The notes: a model not told the origin generated them from the sequence alone. A DNA stretch of 64,000 nt from Frigoribacterium sp. SL97 (GCF_026625765.1 NZ_CP113062.1:1488001-1552000); one strand, 5' to 3'. Counted from the stretch's first letter, positions 54,647-63,329 are shown. A program made the numbers and translations.

Positions 54647-55276
54647 TCAGCGGTAGTCGGCGGGCCAGGCGAAGGCCGGAGGCGCGGTGACGGTGTCGCC
54701 GATCGGCGCGAGCACGAGGTCGATGCGTTCGAAGTCCCGCAGCGGGATGCCGGCCGGGTCGGACGTGTAGGGGCTGCCGCCGACGAAGGTGTGCAGTTCG
54801 AGCCCGTCGTCGTGCCCGAGCGACCCGACCCCGCGTCCGTCGAGGGCGACGTCCCACTCGCTGAACAGTTGGCCCAGCACGAACGTCTCGCGGGTGGGGG
54901 ACTCGACGTGCACGATGCCGCTCGTGTCGTGCGTGTGGATCTCGGCGGCGAACTTCGCGTCCGAGTCGTGCCCGATGTCGCCGGGGACGGTCACCGCCTG
55001 CCCGTCGACGGTGATCGAGAGGTGCGTGTGCACGTGCATGGCGAGGTCCTGGCCCCAGACGTTCTCGAGACCGGCGGCGGCGGCCCGGGTCTCGAGCCGG
55101 TCGGTGGCGGGTCGACCCCACGGAGGCGCGGTGACGGCCCCTCGGACGTTCAGCGGGTTGCCGCTCTGCACCACGGCCACCCCGACCCCGCCCGCCACGA
55201 GGACGACGAGGGCGAGCAGCCCCGCGAGCACCTCGCCCGAGAGACGCCGACGAGGTCGGCGCGCGCGGTCGCTCAT
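54647..55276 (-). CDS. Membrane-anchored His-rich protein of unknown function
   Basis: This 209-aa protein has one N-terminal membrane anchor (LAGLLALVVLVAGGVGVAVV, about 17-36) and an extracytoplasmic domain. That domain has paired His clusters: MHVHTHLSITVDGQ near 80 and EIHTHDTSGIVHVESP near 112, then TFVLGQLFSEWDVALDG. The layout recalls a widespread family of secreted proteins with HTH-x-S motifs, possibly metal-binding; no function is established. The ATG overlaps the emfourin-like gene by 4 nt, so it is coupled to it. Confidence 0.75.
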   Translation of the reverse strand: MSDRARRPRRRLSGEVLAGLLALVVLVAGGVGVAVVQSGNPLNVRGAVTAPPWGRPATDRLETRAAAAGLENVWGQDLAMHVHTHLSITVDGQAVTVPGDIGHDSDAKFAAEIHTHDTSGIVHVESPTRETFVLGQLFSEWDVALDGRGVGSLGHDDGLELHTFVGGSPYTSDPAGIPLRDFERIDLVLAPIGDTVTAPPAFAWPADYR

Positions 55277-55572
55277 CGGGTCGGACCGGCCTCGGCCTCG
55301 GAGGTGCTGCGGACGCTGTCCACGAGCTCGCGCCACGGGCCCGTGACCTGCTGCTCGGGCAGTTTGGCCTTGCGGGTGGGCCGGGTCTCGGCCGTGATGA
55401 CCCAGACGAAGCGATCGGGCTGCACGGCCTGCGCGGCGGCCGGGGCCTGCGACCAGGGCACCTGGTCGATGAGGACGAGCCACGACTCGGTGTCGGGCTC
55501 GGAGTCGACGTCGACCGTCCAACTGCGGGTGAGACCGGCGAAGCCACCGGAGCGCGACACGGTGACCTTCAT
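55273..55572 (-). CDS. Emfourin-like M4 protease inhibitor
   Basis: This 99-aa protein begins KVTVSRSGGFAGLTRSW, the recognisable start of the emfourin family, which inhibits protealysin-like M4 metalloproteases in the cytoplasm. It lies 56 bp downstream of an M4 protease gene and overlaps the next gene by 4 nt. TAGCAT ends 7 nt before the ATG, so it also has its own leaderless promoter, allowing inhibitor expression independent of the protease. Confidence 0.85.
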   Translation of the reverse strand: MKVTVSRSGGFAGLTRSWTVDVDSEPDTESWLVLIDQVPWSQAPAAAQAVQPDRFVWVITAETRPTRKAKLPEQQVTGPWRELVDSVRSTSEAEAGPTR

Positions 55573-55579
55573 GGGCGCG

Positions 55580-55585
55580 ATGCTA
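55580..55585 (-). promoter_or_regulatory. -10 box for leaderless emfourin-like gene
   Basis: TAGCAT on the minus strand ends 7 nt before the ATG at 55572. Confidence 0.5.
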
Positions 55586-55628
55586 CCCCGGCCGTGTCCG
55601 GGGCAGCAGGGTCTCGTGCCGGTCGGCG

Positions 55629-56665
55629 TCAGCTGGCCGGGGTGACCCCGACGCCCGCCCACCCGGCCGACGTCGCGCGGGTCTCGTCGGAGTCCGCTCC
55701 GTACCGTGTGGTCGCCGCCTCGACGGTGGCCGCCGCGAACTGCGCGAAGGTCGCCTCGGTCGACAGCGTGCCGCCGGTGAGCGTGTCGTACCAGATCTGC
55801 CCGGCCCGCAACCAGGCCTCGCCGCCGAGCGCCTCGGCGACGAGGTAGAAGGCCCGGTTGGGGATGCCCGAGTTGAGGTGCACCCCGCCGTTGTCGTCGG
55901 TGGTCTCGACGTAGTCGTCCAGGTGGGCGGGTTGGGGGTCCTTCCCGAGGACGTCGTCGTCGTACGCGGTGCCCGGGGCCTTCATCGACCGCAGCGCCCG
56001 CCCCTGCACCTCGGCGGTGAAGAGCCCTTCGCCGATGAGCCACGTCGCGTCGTCGGCGGTCTGCCCGAACAGGTGCTGCTCGACGAGCGCCCCGAACACG
56101 TCGCTGACCGACTCGTTGAGCGCACCCGACTGCCCCTGGTAGGTGAGGTTTGCGGTGTACTGCGTGACGCCGTGGGTGAGCTCGTGCCCGATGACGCTGA
56201 CCGAGGCCGTGAAGCGCCCGAAGACTTCGCCGTCGCCGTCGCCGAACACCATCCGCTCGCCGTTCCAGAAGGCGTTGTCGTAGTCCTGGCCGTAGTGGAC
56301 GGTCGCGTCGAGCGGCAGCCCGGCGCCGTCGATCGACGAGCGCCCGTAGACCTCGTGGAACAGCGCGTAGGTCGCGCCGAGGGCGTCGTACGCCTCGGTG
56401 GCGGCGACGTCGTCGGTGGCGGGTTCACCCTCGCCGCGGACGCGGACGCCCGGCAGCTCTTCGGTGCCCTGCGCGTCGAACACCGAGCGCTCGAGCACGG
56501 ACTCTGCGCCGAGCGCCCCCGGACGACCGGGGGAGTCGCGTTGCGGTCGACGGCCTCCATCGCGAGCAGGCCGTTGCGCGCGGCCTGCGGTGCCCGGTGC
56601 AGGCGGGGCGAATCGGCTTCGGCGAGGTGGGCGAGCAGGTACGGGGGGACGATGAACCGCGACAT
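55629..56665 (-). pseudogene. Protealysin-like M4 metalloprotease, frameshifted
   Basis: The product is an M4 (thermolysin-like) peptidase with the short precursor seen in protealysins: it starts MSRFIVPPYLLAHLAEAD (PPL-type propeptide motif) without a signal peptide. The catalytic domain carries VIGHELTHGV (zinc His and Glu), LNESVSDVFG (third ligand) and HLNSGIPNRAFYL. Between the propeptide (ends about residue 49) and the catalytic domain the frame changes at a five-G run (plus-strand C5 at 56518-56522); one extra G restores a single frame of about 345 aa. Position and type match the carboxylesterase lesion, so sequencing error must be considered. Confidence 0.85.
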
Positions 56666-56794
56666 GCGTGCACTCTCGCACGCGCCTCCGACATCGGGCC
56701 CGACTGTTCACACGATCGTGACGTACCGGTCGGTCGCGCGTCGCGGGGACGGACGCAGCAGGCCTCGAGGGGCGGGGGGCGCCGTCCGCCCGAC

Positions 56795-56800
56795 TACCGT
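56795..56800 (+). promoter_or_regulatory. -10 box for leaderless apt gene
   Basis: TACCGT ends 7 nt before the ATG at 56808. Confidence 0.5.
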
Positions 56801-56807
56801 TGAGGGC

Positions 56808-57347
56808 ATGACCGTCACCGATGCCTCCTCGTTCGTCGACAGCAAGATCGCCGTCGTCCCCGACTTCCCGAAGCCCGGCATCCTCTTCCGCGACGTCACC
56901 CCGCTCTTCTCCGACGCCGACGCCTTCGCCACCGTGACCACGGCGCTCTCCGAGCCGTTCGACGGCGGGTTCGTCGCCGTCGCCGGCATCGAGGCGCGCG
57001 GCTTCGCGCTCGCCGGGGCCATCGCGATCGAGCAGGGCGTCGGCGTCCTCACGGTGCGCAAGGCGGGCAAGCTGCCCGGCGAGGTCCTCAGCGAGAGCTA
57101 CGCCCTCGAGTACGGCGAGGCCACGCTCGAACTGCGTCCGAACCAGATCCCGGCGGGGTCGAGCGTCCTGATCGTCGACGACGTGCTGGCGACCGGCGGC
57201 ACGGTCGAGGCGACCGTCACCCTGCTCGAACGAGCGGGTTACGTCGTGGCCGGCGTCGCCGTGCTGCTCGAGCTCGACGGTCTCGGTGGCCGGGCCCGCC
57301 TCGAGGGCCACGTCCCCGTTCACGCCCTGTCGTCCGCCCCCGCCTGA
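56808..57347 (+). CDS. apt: Adenine phosphoribosyltransferase
   Basis: This 179-aa PRTase salvages adenine to AMP with PRPP. The flexible-loop and substrate regions are IAVVPDFPKPGILFRDVTPL (residues 14-33) and GIEARGFALAGAIA near 64. The PRPP-binding motif VLIVDDVLATGGT lies at about 122-134. It is single-copy here and about 2.3 kb from the LacI/ABC/deaminase module, which hints at purine metabolism without proving it. Confidence 0.95.
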   Translation: MTVTDASSFVDSKIAVVPDFPKPGILFRDVTPLFSDADAFATVTTALSEPFDGGFVAVAGIEARGFALAGAIAIEQGVGVLTVRKAGKLPGEVLSESYALEYGEATLELRPNQIPAGSSVLIVDDVLATGGTVEATVTLLERAGYVVAGVAVLLELDGLGGRARLEGHVPVHALSSAPA

Positions 57348-57387
57348 CCTCTCGCGTCGGCCGCCGGGCGCCGGTGGCCGTCCGACC

Positions 57388-58122
57388 TCAGGCGAACGAC
57401 CGAGCGACCTCGAGCGCACCGGGGAAGAGCAACCCCGCCCCGCCCAGCAGGCAGCCCAGGGCGACGAGCACGAAGACCCCGACCCAGACGACGCCCGGCA
57501 CCCGGGTCAGCCCGGCGAGCTGGTCGGCGTCCGACGCGGTCGAGCGTGAGCGCCGCCGGCTCCGTTGCAATTCGAGCGACGCCCGCAGCGCGCCGAAGCC
57601 GAGGACCGACGTCACGACGAGTCCGAACACCGCCTGCCAGGTCGGCGACGCGAAGAACGTCACGGCGACGACGAGGGCGGCGCCGAGCAGCACCACCCAG
57701 AGCCCGAACCAGTTGCGGATCTGCACGAGCATCAGCGCGAGCAACAGCAGCAGGGCCCAGAGCAGCCCGGCCGCGTAGCCGGCCGACAGCAGCCACGCGG
57801 CGCCCAGGGCGGCGATCGCGGGTGCGGTGTAGCCGGCGAGCAACGTGACGACCATGCCCGCCCCGGTCCGCGGCCCTTTCGACACGGTCAGGCCCGAGGT
57901 GTCCGAGTGCAGTCGGATGCCCGTCAGCCGACGACCGGTCAGCACCGCGGCGAGGCCGTGCCCGCCTTCGTGCACGACGGTGACGGCGTGCCGCACCGTG
58001 TGCCAGGTGCCCGGCAGCAGCACGAGCAGGAGGCCGGTGGCGACGCTGCCGAGCAGCCACGAGCCGGGCAGAGGGGCGGCGAGCTGGCTGATCCGGGCCC
58101 AGAAGTCGGTGAGTGCGTCCAC
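57388..58122 (-). CDS. M50-like membrane metallopeptidase
   Basis: This 244-aa protein has about six membrane helices and the HExxH motif VVHEGGHGLAAV near residues 48-59, as in actinobacterial M50-type peptidases. A second conserved block LAGYTAPAIAALGAAWLL lies near 95. No PDZ domain is visible and the substrate is unknown. TAGGCT ends 6 nt before GTG 58122. A perfect hairpin with the 9-mer starts 12 bp upstream of the start. Confidence 0.85.
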   Translation of the reverse strand: MDALTDFWARISQLAAPLPGSWLLGSVATGLLLVLLPGTWHTVRHAVTVVHEGGHGLAAVLTGRRLTGIRLHSDTSGLTVSKGPRTGAGMVVTLLAGYTAPAIAALGAAWLLSAGYAAGLLWALLLLLALMLVQIRNWFGLWVVLLGAALVVAVTFFASPTWQAVFGLVVTSVLGFGALRASLELQRSRRRSRSTASDADQLAGLTRVPGVVWVGVFVLVALGCLLGGAGLLFPGALEVARSFA

Positions 58123-58128
58123 CCGACG

Positions 58129-58134
58129 AGCCTA
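58129..58134 (-). promoter_or_regulatory. -10 box for leaderless M50-like gene
   Basis: TAGGCT on the minus strand ends 6 nt before the GTG at 58122 and touches the base of the adjacent hairpin. Confidence 0.5.
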
Positions 58135-58171
58135 GGAGGCGCGGTGCGCGGGGTCGCGCACCGCGCCTCCT
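58134..58171. terminator. Perfect 16-bp hairpin built from paired 9-mer copies
   Basis: AGGAGGCGCGGTGCGC (58134-58149) and GCGCACCGCGCCTCCT (58156-58171) pair fully around a 6-nt loop. It lies in a divergent gap (M50-like gene leftward, VanZ-like gene rightward), so it is not at a gene end and may be a regulatory or structural element instead of a terminator. Confidence 0.75.
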
Positions 58172-58269
58172 CGGCCTTGCCGCGGTCGCCCCCGGGGCGG
58201 GTCGTCCTCCAGGCTGATCTTCGGCCGTTCCGGGCGTCCTCCCACCGACCGGTGCCGCACCATGGACGG

Positions 58270-58731
58270 ATGCGTCGCGCCGTCCTCCTCCTGCTCACCC
58301 TCGTCTACCTCGCCGGGGTCGCCTGGATGACCCTGCGACCGAGCGTCTACGACGCGGACACCGGGGCGTTGCTCTGGCGGGCGCTCGACGTCTTCGCCCG
58401 GCACGACGAGACCTCGTGGATCACCTTCGCCCGGGTCGAGGCCGCGGCGAACGTGGCGATGTTCGTCCCGATGGGCATGTTCCCGGCGCTCCTGCTGCCG
58501 AAGCGCTTCTGGTGGGTCGGCATCGTGGTCGGGTTCGCCGCGACGGTGGGCATCGAGACCTTCCAGGCGACGTACCTGTCGGCCACGCGCTTCTCCGACC
58601 CGCAGGACCTCGTCATGAACACCCTCGGGGCCGCGATCGGCGCGGCGTTCGTCGGACTCGTCCTGCCCCGGCGGCGTCGGGGTCGGGGACGGGGCCGATC
58701 GCGACAGGGGTCGGCGGCGCCCGTCTGGTAG
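58270..58731 (+). CDS. VanZ family protein
   Basis: This 153-aa membrane protein has four helices. The VanZ-type core includes VEAAANVAMFVPMGMFPALLL (quoted in part; N-x-x-x-F-x-P-x-G motif near residue 60) and ETFQATYLSATRFSDPQDLVMNTLGA (ETxQ and the D-x-x-x-N motif). The family includes teicoplanin-resistance VanZ, but most members have unassigned envelope roles. The -10 box for rpsO lies within its last codons. Confidence 0.88.
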   Translation: MRRAVLLLLTLVYLAGVAWMTLRPSVYDADTGALLWRALDVFARHDETSWITFARVEAAANVAMFVPMGMFPALLLPKRFWWVGIVVGFAATVGIETFQATYLSATRFSDPQDLVMNTLGAAIGAAFVGLVLPRRRRGRGRGRSRQGSAAPVW

Positions 58732-58734
58732 GCT
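58729..58734 (+). promoter_or_regulatory. -10 box upstream of rpsO
   Basis: TAGGCT within the end of the VanZ-like gene would start a transcript near 58741, leaving a leader of about 84 nt before rpsO. No consensus -35. Confidence 0.45.
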
Positions 58735-58824
58735 CCTCAGGTTGCCGTCTGAACGGCCGCGGAGAAAGAGAGCTCGCACATCCGGTGACGAGCACCGCGC
58801 AACGAACTGAAAGGGGATCCCTCC

Positions 58825-59094
58825 ATGGCACTCGCACCTGACGTCAAGACCCGGATCATCGAAGAATACGCGACCCACCCCGGCGACACCGGATCCCCCG
58901 AGGTCCAGGTCGCCGTGATGACGCAGCGCATCCTCGACCTGACCGAGCACCTCAAAGAGCACAAGCACGACCACCACTCGCGTCGTGGCCTGCTGCTGCT
59001 CGTCGGCCAGCGCCGTCGCCTCCTGGGCTACCTGTCCAAGGTCGACATCGAGCGCTACCGCACGCTCATCGGTCGTCTCGGCCTGCGCCGCTAG
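58825..59094 (+). CDS. rpsO: 30S ribosomal protein S15
   Basis: This 89-aa S15 carries the family blocks HPGDTGSPEVQVAVMTQRI (quoted in part), LTEHLKEHKHDHHSRRGLL (quoted in part) and the C-terminal YRTLIGRLGLRR. It binds 16S rRNA early in 30S assembly. AAAGGGGA precedes the ATG. As in many bacteria, pnp lies downstream, here with one leftward gene between them. A terminator follows at 59120. Confidence 0.98.
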   Translation: MALAPDVKTRIIEEYATHPGDTGSPEVQVAVMTQRILDLTEHLKEHKHDHHSRRGLLLLVGQRRRLLGYLSKVDIERYRTLIGRLGLRR

Positions 59095-59119
59095 TCCTCG
59101 CGCTCCGGACGTCTCGACG

Positions 59120-59165
59120 ACGGCCCCCTCGGCACCCAGCTCCGGCTGCACGCCGAGGGGGCCGT
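59120..59165 (+). terminator. rpsO terminator hairpin
   Basis: Perfect 14-bp stem ACGGCCCCCTCGGC (59120-59133) against GCCGAGGGGGCCGT (59152-59165), followed by a short TCTCTCGTT pyrimidine stretch. Confidence 0.85.
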
Positions 59166-59217
59166 TCTCTCGTTCCGGGGGAGGGGCGGTGCCCGTGCCC
59201 GAGGGCAGGTGCGGCGC

Positions 59218-60468
59218 TCAGTACCAGTTGTTCGCGACCGAGTGCGCCCACGCGGCGCACATCGTGCCGTAGCGGCCCTGGATGTACCCGATGCCCCAGT
59301 CCACCTGGGTGCGGTAGTTCGTCTGCCAGTCCAGTCCACTCGAGGCCATCTTGTTGCCGGGCAGGGCCTGGGGGATGCCGTAGGCACCGCCCGACGGGTT
59401 GGTCGCGTTGGTGCGCCAGCCCGATTCTTTGTTCCAGAGCTGGACGAGGCAGGTGTACTCGGCCCCGGACCCGACCTTCGTGGCCGCGTAGGCCTTGGCG
59501 CCCGCCGGGTCGTTCACCGCTCCGGTCGGGGGAGGCGTCGCTCCGCCGGGACGTCCCGTGCCGGGGACGGTCGCCCCGCCCCCGGACGATCCACCACCCC
59601 CGGACGATCCGCCACCTCCGGACGATCCGCCACGTGACGGCGCCCTCGCGGCGGCGGCGGCCTGGGCCTTCGCCGCGGCCTCCTGCGCCGCGTACGCCTG
59701 CTGCGCGGCGACCCCGGCCCGGTACTGCTGTTCGAGCTCCGCCGTCGAGTCCTTCAGGGCGGCGAGCTGGGCGTAGAGGTCGGACGACCTCTGGGTGGCG
59801 CTGGCCACCTCGGCGTCCGCGGTCGCCTGCGCCGCGGCGGCCTGGTCGGCCGCGGCCCGGGCGTCGCGCGCGAGCGAGTCGCGCCGGTCGGCCGCGGTCG
59901 TCGCCTGCTCGCTGAGGGACGACACCGTGTTGCTCGCGGTCGTGGCGTCGGCGAGCACCGTCTGCCACCGGTCGCCGAGCTGCGTGAGCGAGCCCAACTG
60001 GTACAGCGCGGCCCCGGGGTCGGGCGACGTGAAGAGGTCGGTGCCCAGGGTCTGCGTGCCGCCGGTGCGGAACAGGCTGCCGGCGAGCTGGCCGGCCTCC
60101 CGCTCCGCCGTGTGGGCGGTGGCCCGCGCACGCTCGGCGTCGGCCGAGAGCTCGTCCGCTCGCTGCGACGCCGCCGCGAGGTCGGACTGCGCCGCCGCGT
60201 CGGCCTGGTCGGCGAGGACCGCCTCGTCGCTGCGGTCGGACGCGGCCTTCTCGAGGCTGTCGAGCGACGCGTCGATCAGGTCGACCTGCGCCTGGGTCGC
60301 CGCGGCGTTCCCCTCCGCGGCCTCGACCTGGGCCCAGGTCGGGTACCCCGCGGCGGACGCGGCGGACGGCGCCACGAGCGTCGTCAACACGAGAGCCAAG
60401 GAGGCGCCGGTCGCCACCGCGAGGCGGCTCGCGCGACGATCCCGGCCGGACCTGTCGTGAGCACGCAT
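59218..60468 (-). CDS. Secreted coiled-coil protein with SLT-like transglycosylase domain
   Basis: This 416-aa protein has a signal peptide (residues 1-40, ending in APSAASAAG). A long Ala-rich coiled coil follows (about 45-275) and then a Gly/Ser-rich linker with repeated SSGGGG (about 283-305). The C-terminal lysozyme-like domain has CLVQLWNKESGWRTNATNP (Glu near 353), GGAYGIPQALPGNKM and IGYIQGRYGTMCAAW, as in aggregation-promoting-factor-like lytic transglycosylases. It probably remodels peptidoglycan outside the cell. TAGGGT ends 7 nt before the ATG. Confidence 0.87.
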   Translation of the reverse strand: MRAHDRSGRDRRASRLAVATGASLALVLTTLVAPSAASAAGYPTWAQVEAAEGNAAATQAQVDLIDASLDSLEKAASDRSDEAVLADQADAAAQSDLAAASQRADELSADAERARATAHTAEREAGQLAGSLFRTGGTQTLGTDLFTSPDPGAALYQLGSLTQLGDRWQTVLADATTASNTVSSLSEQATTAADRRDSLARDARAAADQAAAAQATADAEVASATQRSSDLYAQLAALKDSTAELEQQYRAGVAAQQAYAAQEAAAKAQAAAAARAPSRGGSSGGGGSSGGGGSSGGGATVPGTGRPGGATPPPTGAVNDPAGAKAYAATKVGSGAEYTCLVQLWNKESGWRTNATNPSGGAYGIPQALPGNKMASSGLDWQTNYRTQVDWGIGYIQGRYGTMCAAWAHSVANNWY

Positions 60469-60475
60469 GGAGACG

Positions 60476-60481
60476 ACCCTA
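60476..60481 (-). promoter_or_regulatory. -10 box for leaderless transglycosylase gene
   Basis: TAGGGT on the minus strand ends 7 nt before the ATG at 60468. Confidence 0.5.
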
Positions 60482-60559
60482 ACGCCGTCCCCCCGGCACC
60501 GCGCCTCCCCGTCCGGGCGACACCCGCGTCGCGGACCCCGGCCGGACGGGTCCGAGTGC

Positions 60560-60806
60560 TAGGATCGCGCTCGGAGCAGGCCGGTACGGCTGCTGGTCAC
60601 CGGTGGTGACAGGCGGAATGCCCCGACCGACGCCGAGCGTCCGGGTCGGGTGCGGGGTCCGACCGTTTCTACTGTTGGCCAGACGTGCCACCGCCTCCGT
60701 CGCGTTGTTGCACGTGCATGTCGCCATGCCGTCCACGCCGCCCGCTCCGGTACACATCGATGCCCACACGGGGCCTCGATGCAAAACAAAGAGGAGTAGC
60801 CCCCAC
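60560..60806 (+). promoter_or_regulatory. pnp promoter and long 5' leader
   Basis: TAGGAT at 60560-60565 would start a transcript near 60572, giving a leader of about 235 nt before pnp. Inside it GTCACC-GGT-GGTGAC (60596-60610) forms a hairpin. No coding region is supported. PNPase leaders in other bacteria are cleaved for autoregulation; whether this one is cannot be seen. Confidence 0.45.
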
Positions 60807-63080
60807 ATGGAGGGTCCAGAGATCAAGTTCGGCGAAGCCGTCCTCGACAACGGCAAGTTCGGCAAGCGCACCATCCGATTCGAGACCGGTCGTCTCGCCC
60901 AGCAGGCTCAGGGAGCCGTCGCTGCCTACCTCGACGAAGACACCATGCTCCTGTCGGCCACGAGCGCCAGCAAGAAGCCGAAGGACAACTTCGACTTCTT
61001 CCCGCTCACCATCGACGTCGAAGAGCGTTCGTACGCCGCGGGCAAGATCCCCGGCTCGTTCTTCCGCCGCGAGGGTCGCCCCTCGACCGAGGCCATCCTG
61101 GTCTGCCGCCTCATCGACCGGCCGCTGCGTCCCTCGTTCGTCGAGGGTCTGCGCAACGAGGTCCAGGTCGTCATCACGGTGCTGAGCATCGCTCCCGACG
61201 AGTTCTACGACGCCCTCGCGATCAACGCGGCCAGCGCCTCCACCCAGATCTCGGGTCTGCCGTTCTCCGGCCCCATCGCCGGTGTGCGTCTCGCCCTGAT
61301 CGGTGACCAGTGGGTCGCCTTCCCCAAGGCCAGCCAGCTCGCGGACGCCGTCTTCGACCTGACCGTCGCGGGCCGTGTCGTCACCGACGCCGCCGGCAAC
61401 GAGGACGTCGCGATCATGATGGTCGAGGCCGAGGCCACCGAGCACGCCTGGGGTCTCATCCAGGGCGGCGCCACGAAGCCCGACGAGGCGATCGTGGCCC
61501 AGGGCCTCGAGGCCGCCAAGCCCTTCCTCAAGCAGCTCGTCGACGCCCAGGCGACGATGGCCGCCCAGGCCGCGAAGGAGATCGCCGACTACCCGGTGTT
61601 CCTCCCCTACACCGACGAGGTGCTCGAGGCCGTCACGGCCGCCGCCGGCACCGAGCTCGCCGAGGTCTACAAGATCGCCGGCAAGATCGAGCGCCAGGAC
61701 GCCGACGACGCCCTCAAGTCGCGTGTCAAGGACGCGATCGCCGCGAAGGTCGACGCGGGCGAGTTGCCCGACACGGCCCTCGGCCAGGTCGGTGCCGCCT
61801 ACAAGTCGGCCACGAAGAAGGTCGTCCGCGACCGCATCCTCACCGAGCAGATCCGCATGGACGGCCGCGGCCTCGCCGACATCCGTCCGCTCGACGCCGA
61901 GGTGCAGGTCATCCCGCGCGTCCACGGCTCCGCCATCTTCCAGCGCGGCGAGACCCAGATCATGGGCGTCACCACGCTGAACATGCTCAAGATGGAGCAG
62001 CAGATCGACTCGCTGAGCCCGGTCACCAAGAAGCGCTACCTGCACCACTACAACTTCCCGCCCTACTCGACCGGTGAGACCGGCCGCGTCGGGTCGCCGA
62101 AGCGTCGCGAGATCGGGCACGGCTTCCTCGCCGAGCGCGCCCTCGTGCCGGTGCTGCCCAGCCGCGAAGAGTTCCCCTACGCGATCCGTCAGGTGTCCGA
62201 GGCCCTCGGCTCCAACGGTTCGACGTCGATGGGTTCGGTCTGCGCGTCGACCCTGTCGCTGCTCAACGCCGGTGTGCCCCTCAAGGCCCCGGTCGCCGGC
62301 ATCGCCATGGGACTCGTCTCCGACACCGTCGACGGTCAGACCCGCTACGCGGCTCTGACCGACATCCTCGGTGCCGAAGACGCTCTGGGCGACATGGACT
62401 TCAAGGTCGCCGGCACGAGCGAGTTCGTCACGGCGATCCAGCTCGACACCAAGCTCGACGGTCTGCCGACCGCCGTGCTCGACGCCGCCCTCAAGCAGGC
62501 GAAGGAGGCGCGCACCGCCATCCTCGGCGTGCTCAACTCGGCGATCGACGCCCCCGACGAGATGGCCCCGACCGCGCCCCGCGTGATCTCGGTCCAGATC
62601 CCGCAGGACAAGATCGGCGAGCTGATCGGCCCCAAGGGCAAGACGATCAACGCCATCCAGGACGAGACCGGCGCCGACATCAGCATCGAAGAAGACGGAA
62701 CCGTCTACATCGGTGCCGTCGACGGCCCCTCGGCCGAGGCCGCCCGCGCCCAGGTCAACGCGATCGCCAACCCGACCAACCCCGAGATCGGCGAGCAGTT
62801 CCTCGGCACGGTCGTCAAGATCGCGTCCTTCGGTGCGTTCGTCTCGCTCCTCCCCGGCAAGGACGGCCTGCTGCACATCAGCGAGGTCCGCAAGCTCGCC
62901 GGCGGCAAGCGCGTCGAGAACGTCGAGGACGTCCTCGGCGTCGGCCAGAAGATCCTCGTCGAGATCACGAAGATCGACGACCGCGGCAAGCTCTCGCTCG
63001 CCCCGGTCGTGGCGGAAGAAGCCGACACCGACTCGAGCGGAGCGACCGAGCAGTCGACCGACGAGTCCGTCGACGCGTAG
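60807..63080 (+). CDS. pnp: Polyribonucleotide nucleotidyltransferase (PNPase)
   Basis: This 757-aa enzyme degrades RNA 3'-5' phosphorolytically. The order is RNase PH domain 1 (about 10-230), a helical linker, RNase PH domain 2 (about 340-560, with the FPPYSTGETGRVGSPKRREI loop), KH (IPQDKIGELIGPKGKTINAI near 595) and S1 (KIASFGAFVSLLPGKDGLLH near 672). A Ser/Thr/Glu-rich tail ends the chain. ATG 60807 follows GAGGAG; the frame is open further upstream, but that part is the leader. A strong terminator follows. Confidence 0.98.
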   Translation: MEGPEIKFGEAVLDNGKFGKRTIRFETGRLAQQAQGAVAAYLDEDTMLLSATSASKKPKDNFDFFPLTIDVEERSYAAGKIPGSFFRREGRPSTEAILVCRLIDRPLRPSFVEGLRNEVQVVITVLSIAPDEFYDALAINAASASTQISGLPFSGPIAGVRLALIGDQWVAFPKASQLADAVFDLTVAGRVVTDAAGNEDVAIMMVEAEATEHAWGLIQGGATKPDEAIVAQGLEAAKPFLKQLVDAQATMAAQAAKEIADYPVFLPYTDEVLEAVTAAAGTELAEVYKIAGKIERQDADDALKSRVKDAIAAKVDAGELPDTALGQVGAAYKSATKKVVRDRILTEQIRMDGRGLADIRPLDAEVQVIPRVHGSAIFQRGETQIMGVTTLNMLKMEQQIDSLSPVTKKRYLHHYNFPPYSTGETGRVGSPKRREIGHGFLAERALVPVLPSREEFPYAIRQVSEALGSNGSTSMGSVCASTLSLLNAGVPLKAPVAGIAMGLVSDTVDGQTRYAALTDILGAEDALGDMDFKVAGTSEFVTAIQLDTKLDGLPTAVLDAALKQAKEARTAILGVLNSAIDAPDEMAPTAPRVISVQIPQDKIGELIGPKGKTINAIQDETGADISIEEDGTVYIGAVDGPSAEAARAQVNAIANPTNPEIGEQFLGTVVKIASFGAFVSLLPGKDGLLHISEVRKLAGGKRVENVEDVLGVGQKILVEITKIDDRGKLSLAPVVAEEADTDSSGATEQSTDESVDA

Positions 63081-63091
63081 TCACCGCACCA

Positions 63092-63131
63092 CGAAGGGCC
63101 CGCCCCGACCTCGGTCGGGGCGGGCCCTTCG
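63092..63131 (+). terminator. pnp terminator hairpin
   Basis: CGAAGGGCCCGCCCCGAC (63092-63109) and GTCGGGGCGGGCCCTTCG (63114-63131) pair perfectly around a CTCG tetraloop, 12 bp after the pnp stop. Confidence 0.9.
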
Positions 63132-63247
63132 CCGTCCCGGCGGGGCTCCCTGGTCGCTGCCGGAGCAGGAGGCGCGTCCCCCGGATCGGGGCGGCGACAC
63201 GGCGTAACGATTGGGTGCGGCGGCGGCGGAAACCGGGCGCGTGGCCG

Positions 63248-63253
63248 TATTCT
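63248..63253 (+). promoter_or_regulatory. -10 box upstream of aldo/keto reductase
   Basis: TATTCT at 63248-63253 would start a transcript near 63260. The leader contains ATGCGA/TCGCAT arms (63280-63285 and 63296-63301) before an AGGA ribosome site. Confidence 0.45.
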
Positions 63254-63329
63254 TGATCGTGGAGGGCGAACCATACCCCATGCGATCGCACAGAGTCGCA
63301 TCGGGAGTTCGCGACGAGGAAGGAACGGC

